Below are positions 37,782 to 46,541 of a stretch of 64,000 nucleotides of DNA, in pieces (position 1 is the stretch's first letter; each line of letters starts with the position of its first letter). Location of the stretch: assembly GCA_018388625.1 (NCBI GenBank), contig CP074402.1, positions 5,766,001 through 5,830,000 on the forward strand, in the 5' to 3' direction. The notes under the pieces are model-generated. The model did no database searches. It worked only from the letters and a program-made list of their open reading frames with translations, and was not told the origin of the DNA. Both the position numbers and the translations under genes were made by a program. Source of the DNA: Nocardiopsis eucommiae (lineage in GTDB: Bacteria > Actinomycetota > Actinomycetes > Streptosporangiales > Streptosporangiaceae).

Positions 37782-37816
37782 CGTCGGGTTGTCCACAGCC
37801 TGTGGACAACCCGACG
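37782..37816. repeat. Perfect 35-bp palindrome containing paired DnaA-box-like sites, copy 3
   Basis: Two 17-bp arms flank one base. Each arm ends in TTGTCCACAG, which contains the Streptomyces DnaA box TTGTCCACA, in facing orientation. It lies between dhaL and the SDR gene. It could also terminate dhaKL transcription. Shorter relatives occur at 10031 and 24655. Confidence 0.7.
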
Positions 37817-37863
37817 ACACCCCCGCCCCGGACCGGGACCCGGGCCCCGGGCAGAGGACCGGG

Positions 37864-38472
37864 TCAGATCCCGTCCGCCGCCTCGAAGAACCAGGCGATG
37901 GAGACGGCCCCGGGGTCGAGAACCTCCCGGGCCCGTTCCCCCAGGTAGCTGGCCCGACCCCGGTGGGCGACCATTCCGCTGGTGGACTCGGCCCCGGCCC
38001 GGGCGGCCACGGCCGCCTCGCGCAGGGCCTCCCGCCAGTGCGACGACCCCGTCGTGGCGAGCGCGTGCGTCGCGGGGACCATCGCGTCGACCATGGTCTT
38101 GTGGCCCACCTCCGCCTTACCCAGCCGCCGGACGGCACCGGTGGCGGTCTCGAAGGCCCCGGCCAGGTCGGGAACGGACCAGGAAGCGGAGGGCCCCGCA
38201 CCGAGGCGACCGAACCACAGGCCGAAGAGCGGTCCGCTGGTGCCGCCGGAGGCCAGGAACGTGTCCGAGCCGGACTGGAAGACCGCCGCCGGATCGTCGC
38301 CGTCCAGGTTGGCCCGGGCCCGCTTCAGCGCGGAGCCGATGTTCCAGCCGAAGTCGCCGTCCCCCGCCTGCCGGTCGAGCTCGGTGAGCTCGTCGGCGTC
38401 GGCCACCACCCGGTCCGCGAAGGCCAGCAGCCAGGCCCTGGCGTCCGCACCGGTGAGTTCGTTGTCGGACAT
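37864..38472 (-). CDS. dhaL: Dihydroxyacetone kinase subunit L (ADP-binding)
   Basis: A 202-residue all-helical nucleotide-binding subunit. The Asp cluster binding the metal-nucleotide is in LDRQAGDGDFGWNIGSAL, and SGGTSGPLFGLWF is the second family block. In most relatives a Thr follows the GDGDxG motif where this protein has Trp. ATG 38472 follows dhaK by 11 bases. Together DhaK and DhaL phosphorylate dihydroxyacetone. The phosphotransferase subunit DhaM is not adjacent, so the phosphodonor route is unclear. Confidence 0.9.
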   Translation of the reverse strand: MSDNELTGADARAWLLAFADRVVADADELTELDRQAGDGDFGWNIGSALKRARANLDGDDPAAVFQSGSDTFLASGGTSGPLFGLWFGRLGAGPSASWSVPDLAGAFETATGAVRRLGKAEVGHKTMVDAMVPATHALATTGSSHWREALREAAVAARAGAESTSGMVAHRGRASYLGERAREVLDPGAVSIAWFFEAADGI

Positions 38473-38483
38473 GGTCGTTCCTC

Positions 38484-39479
38484 TCACCAGGCCAGTGCGG
38501 GGGTCCGCACCGGCGCGTCCCAGAGCTTCACCAGGTCGTCGGTCAGCGCGGTGAGCGTGATCGACAACCCCTTCATGTCCAGCGAAGTGACGTACGGCCC
38601 CACCAGCGACCGCGCGAGGGTCACGCCCCTGCCGTCGAGGACCCTGCGGGTCTCCCGGGCCGCCACCCCGAGCTCCAGGCCGTGGGTGGCGCCGAGCCCG
38701 TTGACGATCGCCAGGACCCGGTCCCCCCGCCTGATGCCCACGGACGCGACGAGCGGGTCGACCAGGCTCTCCACCAGGGCGGCGGCCTCGGTGGCGGCCC
38801 GGGTCTCGATCCCGCGTTCGCCGTGGATGCCCACACCGAACTCCATCCGGCCCGGCTCCAGCTCGAAGGAGCGCTTCCCGGTCATCGGGTTGGTGCAGGC
38901 CTCGAAGGCCACGCTGAGCGTGGCGGACCGGGCCACCACGTCCTGGCCGAGCGCCCGCACCTCGGAGAGGGGCGCACCGGCCTCGGCCGCCGCACCGCAG
39001 ACCTTCTCCACCGCCACCACCGCGGCGGTGCCCCGGCGCCCGGGACCGCCGTCGTCCTCCTTCTGGGTGGCGAGGTCGTCGTCGACCAGCACCTGCTCGA
39101 CCCGGTGGGTCTCGGCCAGGAGCTCGGCGGCGATCGAGAAGTTGAGGACGTCGCCCGTGTAGTTCTTGACGACCATCACCGTGCCCTCCCCGGCGTCCAC
39201 CGCCCGGAGGGCCGCGCGCACCTGGAGCGCGGTGGGGCTGGCGAAGACGTCGCCGGGCACGGCGGCGTCGAGCATCCCGGTGCCCACGAACCCGGTGTGC
39301 AGCGGTTCGTGGCCCGATCCCCCTCCGGACAACAGCGCGACCTTGCCCGTGGCGGGTGTGCGCCGGGTGACGAAGAGGGGGTCGGTATGGACCTCGACCA
39401 GCCCGCCGTGGGCCTCGACCAGCCCCTCCAACGCCTGTGGCACCAGGGTCTCGCGTTCGTTCATGAAGAACCGGCTCAT
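38484..39479 (-). CDS. dhaK: Dihydroxyacetone kinase subunit K (substrate-binding)
   Basis: A 331-residue DhaK subunit. SGGGSGHEPLHTGFVG contains the His that covalently binds dihydroxyacetone, and VVKNYTGDVLNF and GLGATHGLEL are family blocks. ATG 39479 (MSRFFMNERE) is preferred; ATG five codons later is possible. First gene of a dhaKL operon. Source of dihydroxyacetone not shown here. Confidence 0.92.
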   Translation of the reverse strand: MSRFFMNERETLVPQALEGLVEAHGGLVEVHTDPLFVTRRTPATGKVALLSGGGSGHEPLHTGFVGTGMLDAAVPGDVFASPTALQVRAALRAVDAGEGTVMVVKNYTGDVLNFSIAAELLAETHRVEQVLVDDDLATQKEDDGGPGRRGTAAVVAVEKVCGAAAEAGAPLSEVRALGQDVVARSATLSVAFEACTNPMTGKRSFELEPGRMEFGVGIHGERGIETRAATEAAALVESLVDPLVASVGIRRGDRVLAIVNGLGATHGLELGVAARETRRVLDGRGVTLARSLVGPYVTSLDMKGLSITLTALTDDLVKLWDAPVRTPALAW

Positions 39480-39663
39480 GCCGCCTCCTGGTTCGGGAAT
39501 CCCTCGGCCGGGGACCGCGCCGCGCGGGGCGCCGCCTCCCACCTCCTGCCTACCCAGTTCTGGCCGATCGGCTGGCCGGTCGGCCGATGCCCCGCACCGA
39601 CCGGCTGGCGAAGACTGCGACCAGACTCCCAGGCGTGCCACGAAAAAGAGGGGACCCATCGAC

Positions 39664-40880
39664 ATGTCGGCAACTACAGGGGTCGGGCCACCCACCCGAG
39701 CCCCACGCAAGCTGGCGCCCGACCTCGCGCGCGGCGCCATGCTCATGCTCATCGCGATGGCGTACGCGGGGGTGTACGTCGGGGGCGGGTTCGGCACGGA
39801 CGTCGCGGGCGACCCGTTCCGGGACCGTGCGGCGTCACTGTTCACCACGCTCTTCCTGGACAACCGGGCCTTCCCGATGTTCGCGATCCTCTTCGGCTAC
39901 GGGATGGCCTGGATGGTCTCGCGTCAGCTCGCCAGGGGCACGTCCGAGCGGGAGGTCCGGCGCCTGCTGCGGCGGCGCGGCGGCTTCCTGCTGCTGTTCG
40001 GCTTCGTCCACGCCTTCCTGGTCTTCCCCGGCGAGATCCTCACCTCGTACGGCCTGGCGGCGCTGGTCACCGGCTGGCTGCTGTTCCGCTCCAACAGGGC
40101 GATCGTGCGCGCGGCCGTGGTGTTCGCCGTGTTCTACGTGGTCACGGTGCCGCTCGCCATGGTCGGCATGGCCGTGGCGGGCGGGTCGGACGCCGCCGAC
40201 GAGTACGGGCTCGTCCCCGGCTACCTCACCGCGGGGACTGGATCGAACGCCTGGTCTTCCTGCCGTTCGGTCCGCTGTTCATCGCCTTCGCCTACCCCCT
40301 GCTGATCCTGGTGGTGCTCGGCTACCGAGCCGGTCGGGCCGGCCTGCTGGACGACCCCGCCGCACACCGGGGCTTCCTCACCCGGGTGGCGGTCGTGGGC
40401 ACCTCGCTGTCGGTGCTGGGCGCGCTGCCCGTCGCGCTGACCGTGCAGGGGCTGCTCTCCCCGGGGGCGCTCACCGAGGGCCTGGCCATGGGCCTCCAGG
40501 TACTCAGCGGCGTGCTCGGCGGCGCCGGGTACGCGGCGCTGTTCGCCCTGTGGGGCATCCGTCTGGAACGCCGGAGCTCCCCGCTGGCCAGGGCCGTCGC
40601 CGCGATGGGTCAGCGCTCGCTGACCTTCTACATCCTGAACTCCGTGCTGGTCGCGGTGGTCCTCCACCCGGACCTGCTCGGTCTGGGCACCCGGGTGGGC
40701 GGCTTCGGCGCGCTGCTGGTGGCGGCGCTGGCCTGGTCGGTCAGCCTGGTGCTGGCGGCCTGGCTGGAGGTCCGGAACCGGCCGGGTCCGCTCGACCAGC
40801 TGATGCGCCGCTGCGTCCACGGCGGGCGGAGGGCCCGCGGACCCGCCGCCGCGGAGGAGCCCGCCCGAGGCGGCGGCTGA
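39664..40880 (+). CDS. DUF418/DUF405-type multi-pass membrane protein (frameshift as read)
   Basis: About 400 residues with eight to ten helices. Conserved signatures of DUF418 proteins are present: LFLDNRAFPMFAILFGYGM near the N-terminus, a GFVHAFLVFPGEILTSYGLAAL block and a C-terminal MGQRSLTFYILNSVL. The frame breaks at gggg 40233-40236; one base restores RGDWIERLVFLPFGPLFIAF. Start ATG 39664. Function in the family is unclear; acyltransferase-like or transport roles have been proposed. Confidence 0.82.
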
Positions 40881-40980
40881 GGTCGGACGGGGGTGGGGGC
40901 CGTGCCGGGTCCTCCCCAGTGACCCGGGGCCCGCGCCACCCCCGTCGCTCAGCCTGAGCCCGCGCGCGTGCGCGGCGGGC

Positions 40981-41587
40981 TCAGGCGAGTTCGCGGTCGG
41001 ACGGCTGCCCGGAGACCGAGACGCGCAGCACCGTGGGCAGCCGGTCCAGCCCCAGGGAGGCCCGCAGCCTGACGAGTCCGTCGTCGCGGCACCGCCGCCA
41101 CACGGCGACGGGGTCGGCGTCCTCCGCCAGGACGAGGTCCAGACGCAGGCAGGGCTCGCGCGGCGACTCGGTCAGCTGGGCCCGCCCCTGCGCACCCCCG
41201 GGTATCCGCCGACCTCCCTGGCCAGGGCGGAACAGGCGGCGCGGGCCGCGACGTCGGTGCGGCCCCGCTCCCCCTCGTCGAGGCGGAGCGAGGGCACCCG
41301 CGCGGTGCGCCCCTGCACGACCAGCCAGCGCAGGGCCAGCACCGCCACCACCACGGCCAGCCCGGCCGCCGCGTACGGGACCCACGGCGCGGACAGGTGC
41401 GGGGCGAGGAGTGCGCCCACGGATCCGAGGGTCTCCCCGAGGCTCCCGGAGGGAGGAGGTCGAAGGGCCCGTACGCGAGCAGGGGGACGGTCGCCCCCAC
41501 GGCCGTCAGCACCACGCCGACCAGGGCCAGCCCCTGCCGGTTCCCCCGGGCGGTCCGACGTGCGGCACGGTGCGGGTGGCGCCTCAC
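40981..41587 (-). CDS. AmaP-like alkaline-shock membrane anchor protein (two frameshifts as read)
   Basis: An N-terminal basic part and helix (LALVGVVLTAVGATVPLLAYG), a second helix (VPYAAAGLAVVVAVLALRWLVV), then a soluble domain ending in LRASLGLDRLPTVLRVSVSG. This fits the membrane anchors of Asp23 proteins, about 200 residues. Bases are missing at ccc 41445-41447 and ccccc 41195-41199. ATG 41587 overlaps the previous stop. Last gene of the asp23-DUF2273-DUF6286-amaP run. Confidence 0.75.
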
Positions 41588-42207
41588 CGGAGTCCCCCTT
41601 CCACCCGGCGGATCCTGGCGCGCACGCGTACCGGACGGACGGTGTCGAGAGCGTGCAGGCGGTCCCGGACCAGGCCCTCCACCCGCTCCCGGAGTCCGGT
41701 GTCGACCGGCGCGGGAGCGCGGACGGTGATCCGCACGGTGCGTCCCCGGACACGGGCGCGGGCACCGGTGACCCCGCCGACCTCACGGGCGGTGGTCTCG
41801 GCCAGCTGGCACAGCCCCCGCCGGGACAGGCCGACGACGAGGTCCTGGTCGTCGGTGCGCAGCACCATGTGGCTGCCCTGTCCCGGCACGAGCGCGGTGA
41901 GCAGCAGGAACAGACCGACGACGGCGGTGACCGCGGAGGCCACGAGCATCTCGGGGCCGTCCCAGTGGACTCCGGCGGCCGGCTCGGCGACCCGGTCCAG
42001 CGGGACGATCCGCAGCGGGCTGCCGACCAGCGTGGCGATCAGCTCGGCGGCGGCCACCCCCGCGACCAGCGCCGTGACGGCACTGACCAGGACGGCGGCG
42101 GTGGACCGCCGGGGCCGGAAGGTACGGACCGCGACGCGGCGGGCGGCACGCTCCCCGGCCCCGGAGGCGGGCGGGCGGGCCGGGTCGACCACCGTGGCGC
42201 TCACCAT
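41584..42207 (-). CDS. DUF6286-type membrane protein of the Asp23 operon
   Basis: A 207-residue protein. A basic N-terminus is followed by two helices (VLVSAVTALVAGVAAAELIATL and VASAVTAVVGLFLLLTALV) separated by a short loop, then a C-terminal soluble domain (LVVGLSRRGLCQLAETTAREV, then VRITVRAPAPVDTGL and RVEGLV) with the Asp23/AmaP-like beta-alpha pattern. It is intact. Start ATG 42207 overlaps the preceding small gene; the stop overlaps the next ATG. Confidence 0.8.
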   Translation of the reverse strand: MVSATVVDPARPPASGAGERAARRVAVRTFRPRRSTAAVLVSAVTALVAGVAAAELIATLVGSPLRIVPLDRVAEPAAGVHWDGPEMLVASAVTAVVGLFLLLTALVPGQGSHMVLRTDDQDLVVGLSRRGLCQLAETTAREVGGVTGARARVRGRTVRITVRAPAPVDTGLRERVEGLVRDRLHALDTVRPVRVRARIRRVEGGLR

Positions 42208-42391
42208 CGCGTGTCCTTGCCCGAGCGCTCGCGGGAGAAGAGCGGCGACAGGTCCGTCTCCCCGCGTAGGCGCGTCCGGCCAGGAACCCGACCGCCCCGA
42301 GGAGCAGGACCAGGAGGAAGGCCCCGAACCCGCCGAAGTAGGCCACCAGGCCGAGGAACGACCCGTAGGCCAGTCCGACGATCGACCACAT
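42201..42391 (-). CDS. Small DUF2273-like membrane protein (frameshift as read)
   Basis: About 63 residues: two hydrophobic segments (MWSIVGLAYGSFLGLVAYF and FGAFLLVLLLGAVGFLAGRAY), then a charged tail (ETDLSPLFSRERSGKDTRW). Adding one base at cccc 42260-42263 joins the parts. Such small proteins accompany Asp23 homologues in Gram-positive bacteria. The stop overlaps the next start codon. Confidence 0.75.
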
Positions 42392-42429
42392 CGTTCGTGC
42401 TCCTTAGCTGCTGTGAGAGGGGACGCGCG

Positions 42430-42935
42430 TCAGCGGACGCGCGGCTCGGACGGGGTCTCCGGGGCCTCGTCGTCGGGCAGGTGGATGTCGTCGACGGTCA
42501 CGTTGACCTCGGTGACCTCCAGGCCGGTCATGCGCTCCACCCCGGCGATGACGTTGCGGCGGACCACCCCGGCGAGGTCCGGGATGGAGATCCCGTACTC
42601 GACCACCAGGTTGATGTCGACGGCGGCCTGGGTCTGGCCGACCTCGACGGAGACGCCGCGGGCGGCGGCGTTGGTGGAGGTGGAGCCGGGGATGCGCTCG
42701 CGGACGGCGTCGAAGGCCCGCGCCGCTCCCCGCCCATCTGGTGGACGCCGCGCACCTCACGGGCGGCCATCCCCGCGATCTTGGCGACCACGTGGTCGGC
42801 GATGTCGGTGCGCCCGTGCTCGCCGGAGCGGGCGGGGCTCCGGTCGGTGCGCCCGGACGAGGTGGTGTCCAGGGCGGTCGGGGCGGGGGCCTCGTGGATG
42901 TCGGTGCGGGCGGTCGCGGGGTCCTTGGCTGCCAT
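42430..42935 (-). CDS. Asp23/Gls24 family envelope stress protein (frameshift as read)
   Basis: A charged N-terminus (about 40 residues) precedes the Asp23 domain: IADHVVAKIAGMAAREVRGVHQMGG, then INLVVEYGISIPDLAGVVRRN and MTGLEVTEVNVTVDDIHLP. One base is missing at cccc 42728-42731. Repaired length is about 168 residues. It heads a four-gene operon with its membrane anchors and is divergent from an ECF sigma gene whose partner also carries an Asp23-like domain. Asp23 proteins coat the inner membrane face under wall stress. Confidence 0.88.
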
Positions 42936-43083
42936 GGGGTGCTCCTGCGGATCGGTACGGACGTTCGACGCGGCCCTGCGTTCTTTCGGGCCGTCACATG
43001 GAGGACACGGGCGGAGGGCTCCGGCTCACGCACGTTTCTATGTGACCTGCACCACACTAGACATCGCGGCGTCCTTGCGTAAG

Positions 43084-43102
43084 GTGGTCACCTTCTGACC
43101 AC
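43084..43102. promoter_or_regulatory. Inverted repeat in the asp23/sigma divergent region
   Basis: GTGGTCA and TGACCAC are separated by five bases, 38 bases before the sigma factor start. It may be an operator for either operon. The surrounding 204-bp gap is less GC-rich than the genes. Confidence 0.4.
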
Positions 43103-43139
43103 AGGTAGTTGACCCGGCCTCGGGAGCTGGACCCCGCAG

Positions 43140-43691
43140 ATGCACACGGACACCGCACTACCGGAGAGCGTGCTCGTGGAACGGGCACAGGACGGTGACG
43201 ACCACGCCTTCGAGGCCCTGGTGCGCCGCCACCAGGACACCGTCTACCGCATCGCCCTGCGCACCCTCGGCGACGCCGCCGAGGCCAGGGACACCGCGCA
43301 GGAGGCCCTGATCACGGCCTGGCGCAGGCTGCCGGACCTGCGGGACCCGCAGGCGTTCCCCGCCTGGCTGCACCGGATGGTCGGCCGTCTCGCGCTGAAC
43401 GCCCTGCGCGCCCGCCGCCCCGAGGACCCCGCCGAGGAGGACCACTCCGAGCTCAGGGAGCGCGGCGCGGGCCCCGTGGACCGGGCCCTGGCCACCGACC
43501 TGCACGAGGCCCTGCGCGCGGCGCTGGCCGGTCTGCCGCCCCCGCAGCGGATCTGCTGGGTCCTCCGGGAAATGGAAGGATTGGGTTATGAGGAGATAGC
43601 GGAGATCGTCGACACGACCCCGACCGCCGTACGCGGGCGCATCCACCGCGCGCGTACCCATCTCGTGGAGGCGCTCGAACCATGGCGGTAG
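43140..43691 (+). CDS. ECF-type RNA polymerase sigma factor
   Basis: A 183-residue ECF factor. Region 2: FEALVRRHQDTVYRIALRTLGDAAEARDTAQEALITAWRRL. Region 4: LPPPQRICWVLREMEGLGYEEIAEIVDTTPTAVRGRIHRARTHL. The stop falls inside the next gene (10-base overlap), the usual sigma/anti-sigma coupling. Divergent from the asp23 operon, which is a likely target. Confidence 0.93.
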   Translation: MHTDTALPESVLVERAQDGDDHAFEALVRRHQDTVYRIALRTLGDAAEARDTAQEALITAWRRLPDLRDPQAFPAWLHRMVGRLALNALRARRPEDPAEEDHSELRERGAGPVDRALATDLHEALRAALAGLPPPQRICWVLREMEGLGYEEIAEIVDTTPTAVRGRIHRARTHLVEALEPWR

Positions 43692-44248
43692 AACCGTCCG
43701 ACGACCACGAACGGCTGCCCTGCGGCACCTCCGCCGACACGCTCCTGGACCACCTCCGGGCGGGCACCGTCACCGACCACGAACGGACCTGCCCGCACTG
43801 CCGGGCCGCCGCCGAGGAGTTCCGGCCCCTGCTGTCGGCCCTGGGCGCGGCACTGGACGACGACCGTCAGGTCACCGCCCCGCCCGGGCTGCTCGACGAC
43901 GTCATGAGCGTGGTGCGCGCCGAGGGCCGTTCCCGGAGCACGATCCGGCTGCCCCGCACCGGCGGGGACGGAGCCCCCGGCGACACGCGCGTCCGCCACT
44001 CGGCGGTCTCCGCGATGCTGCGGGCCCGCGTGGACCCGGCCGGGGGACTGCTCCTGGGCCGCTGCCGGATCGAGGAGACCTCGGAGGGGCTGGTCGTCGC
44101 GGCCACCGCCCGGGTCCTGACCGGCACCGTCATCCCCGAGGCCACCGCGTCGGCGCGCCGTGACATGAGCACCTTCGTCGAGGACCGCCTGGGCCTGCGG
44201 GTGGCGCGGATCGACATCGACGTCACCGACGTCATCGACCTTCCCTGA
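43682..44248 (+). CDS. Zinc-finger anti-sigma domain fused to an Asp23-like domain
   Basis: The N-terminal 40 residues carry HERTCPHC, the His-x3-Cys-x2-Cys zinc motif of anti-sigma factors. No membrane helix follows. Instead the C-terminal part (VRHSAVSAMLRARVDPAGG, LVVAATARVLTGTVIPEATA, then LGLRVARIDIDVTDVIDLP) follows the Asp23 pattern. The overlap with the sigma gene supports an anti-sigma role. The Asp23-like part could tie release of the sigma factor to the Asp23 layer at the membrane. Family placement of the C-terminal half rests on pattern only. Confidence 0.72.
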   Translation: MAVEPSDDHERLPCGTSADTLLDHLRAGTVTDHERTCPHCRAAAEEFRPLLSALGAALDDDRQVTAPPGLLDDVMSVVRAEGRSRSTIRLPRTGGDGAPGDTRVRHSAVSAMLRARVDPAGGLLLGRCRIEETSEGLVVAATARVLTGTVIPEATASARRDMSTFVEDRLGLRVARIDIDVTDVIDLP

Positions 44249-44375
44249 ACCACCGCAGCCCGCCTCCGGCCGAGCCGGTCACCGAGCCCCCGTCGGGTCA
44301 ACTCGGCCGAACCGTGAACGCCACGCGCCCGAGGGGAGTAGACACTCTTCCAACACACGGCTCGGGAGAGCTCCG

Positions 44376-44978
44376 GTGGTGAACAGGGACGGGGGACGGA
44401 TGGCCCGTGTGCTTCGACGACGCCGTCGACGCGGGGCCGGTGCGGGTGCCCCGGCGCCGGATCTGCGCGACGAGGGCGGGCTCCAGGCGGCCTACGACGC
44501 ACACGGGCCCGAGCTGTACCGGTTCGCCCTGCGCCAGCTCAGCGACGAGGTCGCGGCGCAGGACGTGGTCCAGGAGGTGTTCCTGCGCGCGTGGCGCGCG
44601 GCGGACCGCTTCGATCCGGAGCTCGCCAGCCTGCGGGTCTGGCTGTTCGCCATCGCCCGAAACGTCCTGGTGGACGAACTTCGTCGCGCCGCCAGGAGGC
44701 CCGTCCCCATGGCACCCAGCGGGAACGGGCGGCTCCCGGACCGCTCCACCGGGCGGAGCATCGACGAGCAGGTGATGCAATCCTGGCTCGTGGAGGAGGC
44801 GCTCCAACGGATCGGCCCCGAGCACCGGGCCGCCCTCGTGGAGACCTACCTGCGCGGCCGACCCTACGCCGAGGTCGCCGCCGAACAGGGCATTCCGGTC
44901 GGCACCCTGCGCAGCCGCCTCTTCTACGGGCTCAAGGCCCTGCGCGTGGTCATGGACGAGATGGGGGTGCGCGAATGA
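44376..44978 (+). CDS. ECF-type RNA polymerase sigma factor (SigK/SigL-like)
   Basis: A 200-residue factor from GTG 44376 (GGGAG upstream); ATG 44400 is an alternative. Region 2: ELYRFALRQLSDEVAAQDVVQEVFLRAWRAADRF. Region 4: IGPEHRAALVETYLRGRPYAEVAAEQGIPVGTLRSRLFYGL. The stop overlaps the anti-sigma start as ATGA. The basic N-terminus (RRRRRRGAG) is unusual. Confidence 0.93.
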   Translation: MVNRDGGRMARVLRRRRRRGAGAGAPAPDLRDEGGLQAAYDAHGPELYRFALRQLSDEVAAQDVVQEVFLRAWRAADRFDPELASLRVWLFAIARNVLVDELRRAARRPVPMAPSGNGRLPDRSTGRSIDEQVMQSWLVEEALQRIGPEHRAALVETYLRGRPYAEVAAEQGIPVGTLRSRLFYGLKALRVVMDEMGVRE

Positions 44979-45639
44979 GCAGGGACTCCCACCGGGCGGT
45001 ACGTGACCTCCTGGGCGCCCACGCCCTGGACATGCTCGGCCCCGAGCAGCGCGCGGCGGTCTCCGCACACCTGGACGGCTGCGCGGACTGCCGTACCGAA
45101 CTCGACTTCGTCGCCCCGGCCGCCGAGCTCCTCCCCCTCGCCGACCCCGACCGCGCGTCCGAACCGCCCGCTCCCCTCCCGAACTGGGAGAGCGCGTACT
45201 GGCGGGGGTGCGCGCCGAAGCCGCGCCGCGTGCCCGCGCCGGGAGGACCCGAGGGCTCGTGGCCGCCTGCGCCGTCGCCCTCCTCGTGGGAGTCGGCGCG
45301 GGGATGGCCGGCGGCCACGCGGTCTTCGCCCCGGACCCGGTCCCGCTGGAGAGCGTAGCCACCACCGTGTACGGCGGTGACGTGGACGCCGAGGCCGAAC
45401 TGGTCCCGCACACGTGGGGTGTGGAGATCCGACTGTCCGGCACCGGGTTCGAGGCGGGGCGGACCTATCGGGCCACGCTCTTCGACGAGGAGGGCGCCGA
45501 GCATCCGGCGGGTGAGTTCGTGGGGGTGGGCCCCGACCCCATGGTGTGCAATCTCAACAGCGCGCTGCTCCGTGAGGACGCGGTGGGGTTCGAGATCACC
45601 GATGAGGACGGCGTTGCCGTGGTGAGCTCCTCGTTCTGA
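44975..45639 (+). CDS. Membrane-bound zinc-finger anti-sigma factor (frameshift as read)
   Basis: The N-terminal part contains HLDGCADCRTELDF, the ZAS zinc motif. After one base is restored at ccc 45178-45180 the protein continues PLPELGERVLAGVRAEAAPR into one helix (GLVAACAVALLVGVGAGMAGG). An extracytoplasmic domain of about 100 residues follows (VEIRLSGTGFEAGRTYRATLF), similar to those of RskA-type factors. It would hold the adjacent sigma factor at the membrane until an outside signal cleaves it. Confidence 0.85.
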
Positions 45640-45668
45640 GGACGGCGCGGCGGCCGGGGCGGGAGAAC

Positions 45669-45702
45669 GCCGCGGTGGCCCCGTCCCCGAGGCCACCGCG
45701 GC
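45669..45702. terminator. Terminator between convergent anti-sigma and CHRD genes
   Basis: A perfect 12-bp stem, GCCGCGGTGGCC with GGCCACCGCGGC, around a 10-base loop. It serves both converging genes. Confidence 0.8.
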
Positions 45703-45754
45703 TCCCTCATCGCGGCACCGTCACCGCGACTCCCTCACGGTGCGTCCGAGCGCT

Positions 45755-46354
45755 CTACCCGGGCCGGCCGTATCCGCGGTCCGCGTCCTTGAGCTGGCCT
45801 CGGATCGCACCGGCCGGGAAGTCGGCGGTGTGGGTGTCGGCGTAGAAGCTCGACGGGTCGTCCTCGATCTGGGCCACCGTGAAGCCCGCGCCGGTGTCGT
45901 TGCCGTCGTCGCCCTCCAGACCGGTGGTGAACGGCCCCCGCATGCAGCCGGAACTGCGCAGGCCTCCGCGGCCGTCCCTCTCGGGGTCCGGGAACGCCAG
46001 GCGCGGCGGGCCGAACTCGCCGTCGGCCGCCTGGTGGATGTGCGTGGCCGTCTTGGCGGGGCTCAGGTAGGGCGGAGTGACACCGAAGAACCTGATGTCG
46101 TAGCAGATGACGTCCTCGGCGCTGTTGAGCCGGAACCTGAAGGAGCCCCACGCGCCCTCCTCCCCGGGGACGGGGGCACCCTGGTTGTCGACCACCATGT
46201 CGGGGGTGGCCACGACCCGGAACTCGCTGGTGAACACCTCCGGCTCGGGGACCTCCTCACCGGCGTGCGCGGCCGTTCCCGGTGCCGCCGCCAGGAGCCC
46301 GGCGACCGCCGCCGCGAGCGCTCCGGTCGTGATCCGCCTCGTTGCTGTCCTCAT
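45755..46354 (-). CDS. Secreted CHRD-domain protein
   Basis: A 199-residue protein with a Sec signal peptide (RITTGALAAAVAGLLAAAPGTAAHA) and a CHRD-type beta domain: GSFRFRLNSAEDVICYDIRFFGV, ATHIHQAADGEFG, then AIRGQL at the end. The THIH motif and two cysteines are visible. Function of bacterial CHRD proteins is unknown. It converges on the sigma/anti-sigma pair but may still be a target of it. Confidence 0.85.
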   Translation of the reverse strand: MRTATRRITTGALAAAVAGLLAAAPGTAAHAGEEVPEPEVFTSEFRVVATPDMVVDNQGAPVPGEEGAWGSFRFRLNSAEDVICYDIRFFGVTPPYLSPAKTATHIHQAADGEFGPPRLAFPDPERDGRGGLRSSGCMRGPFTTGLEGDDGNDTGAGFTVAQIEDDPSSFYADTHTADFPAGAIRGQLKDADRGYGRPG

Positions 46355-46541
46355 GCTTGGGAATCCCCCTGTCGCCGCCCGCGAGCCCTTCGCGGACCCA
46401 GGTGAATACGTCCGCCCCCTCCCTTCCGTTCACCCGGAGTCACCAAGCCTGCACAAAATCGTGACTGAGGTCACGCTCCGTCGTTACCGGGAGGACACAG
46501 AACGAAGGACGAGCGCAACCTGGGCCTGCGACCTTCGGTGC

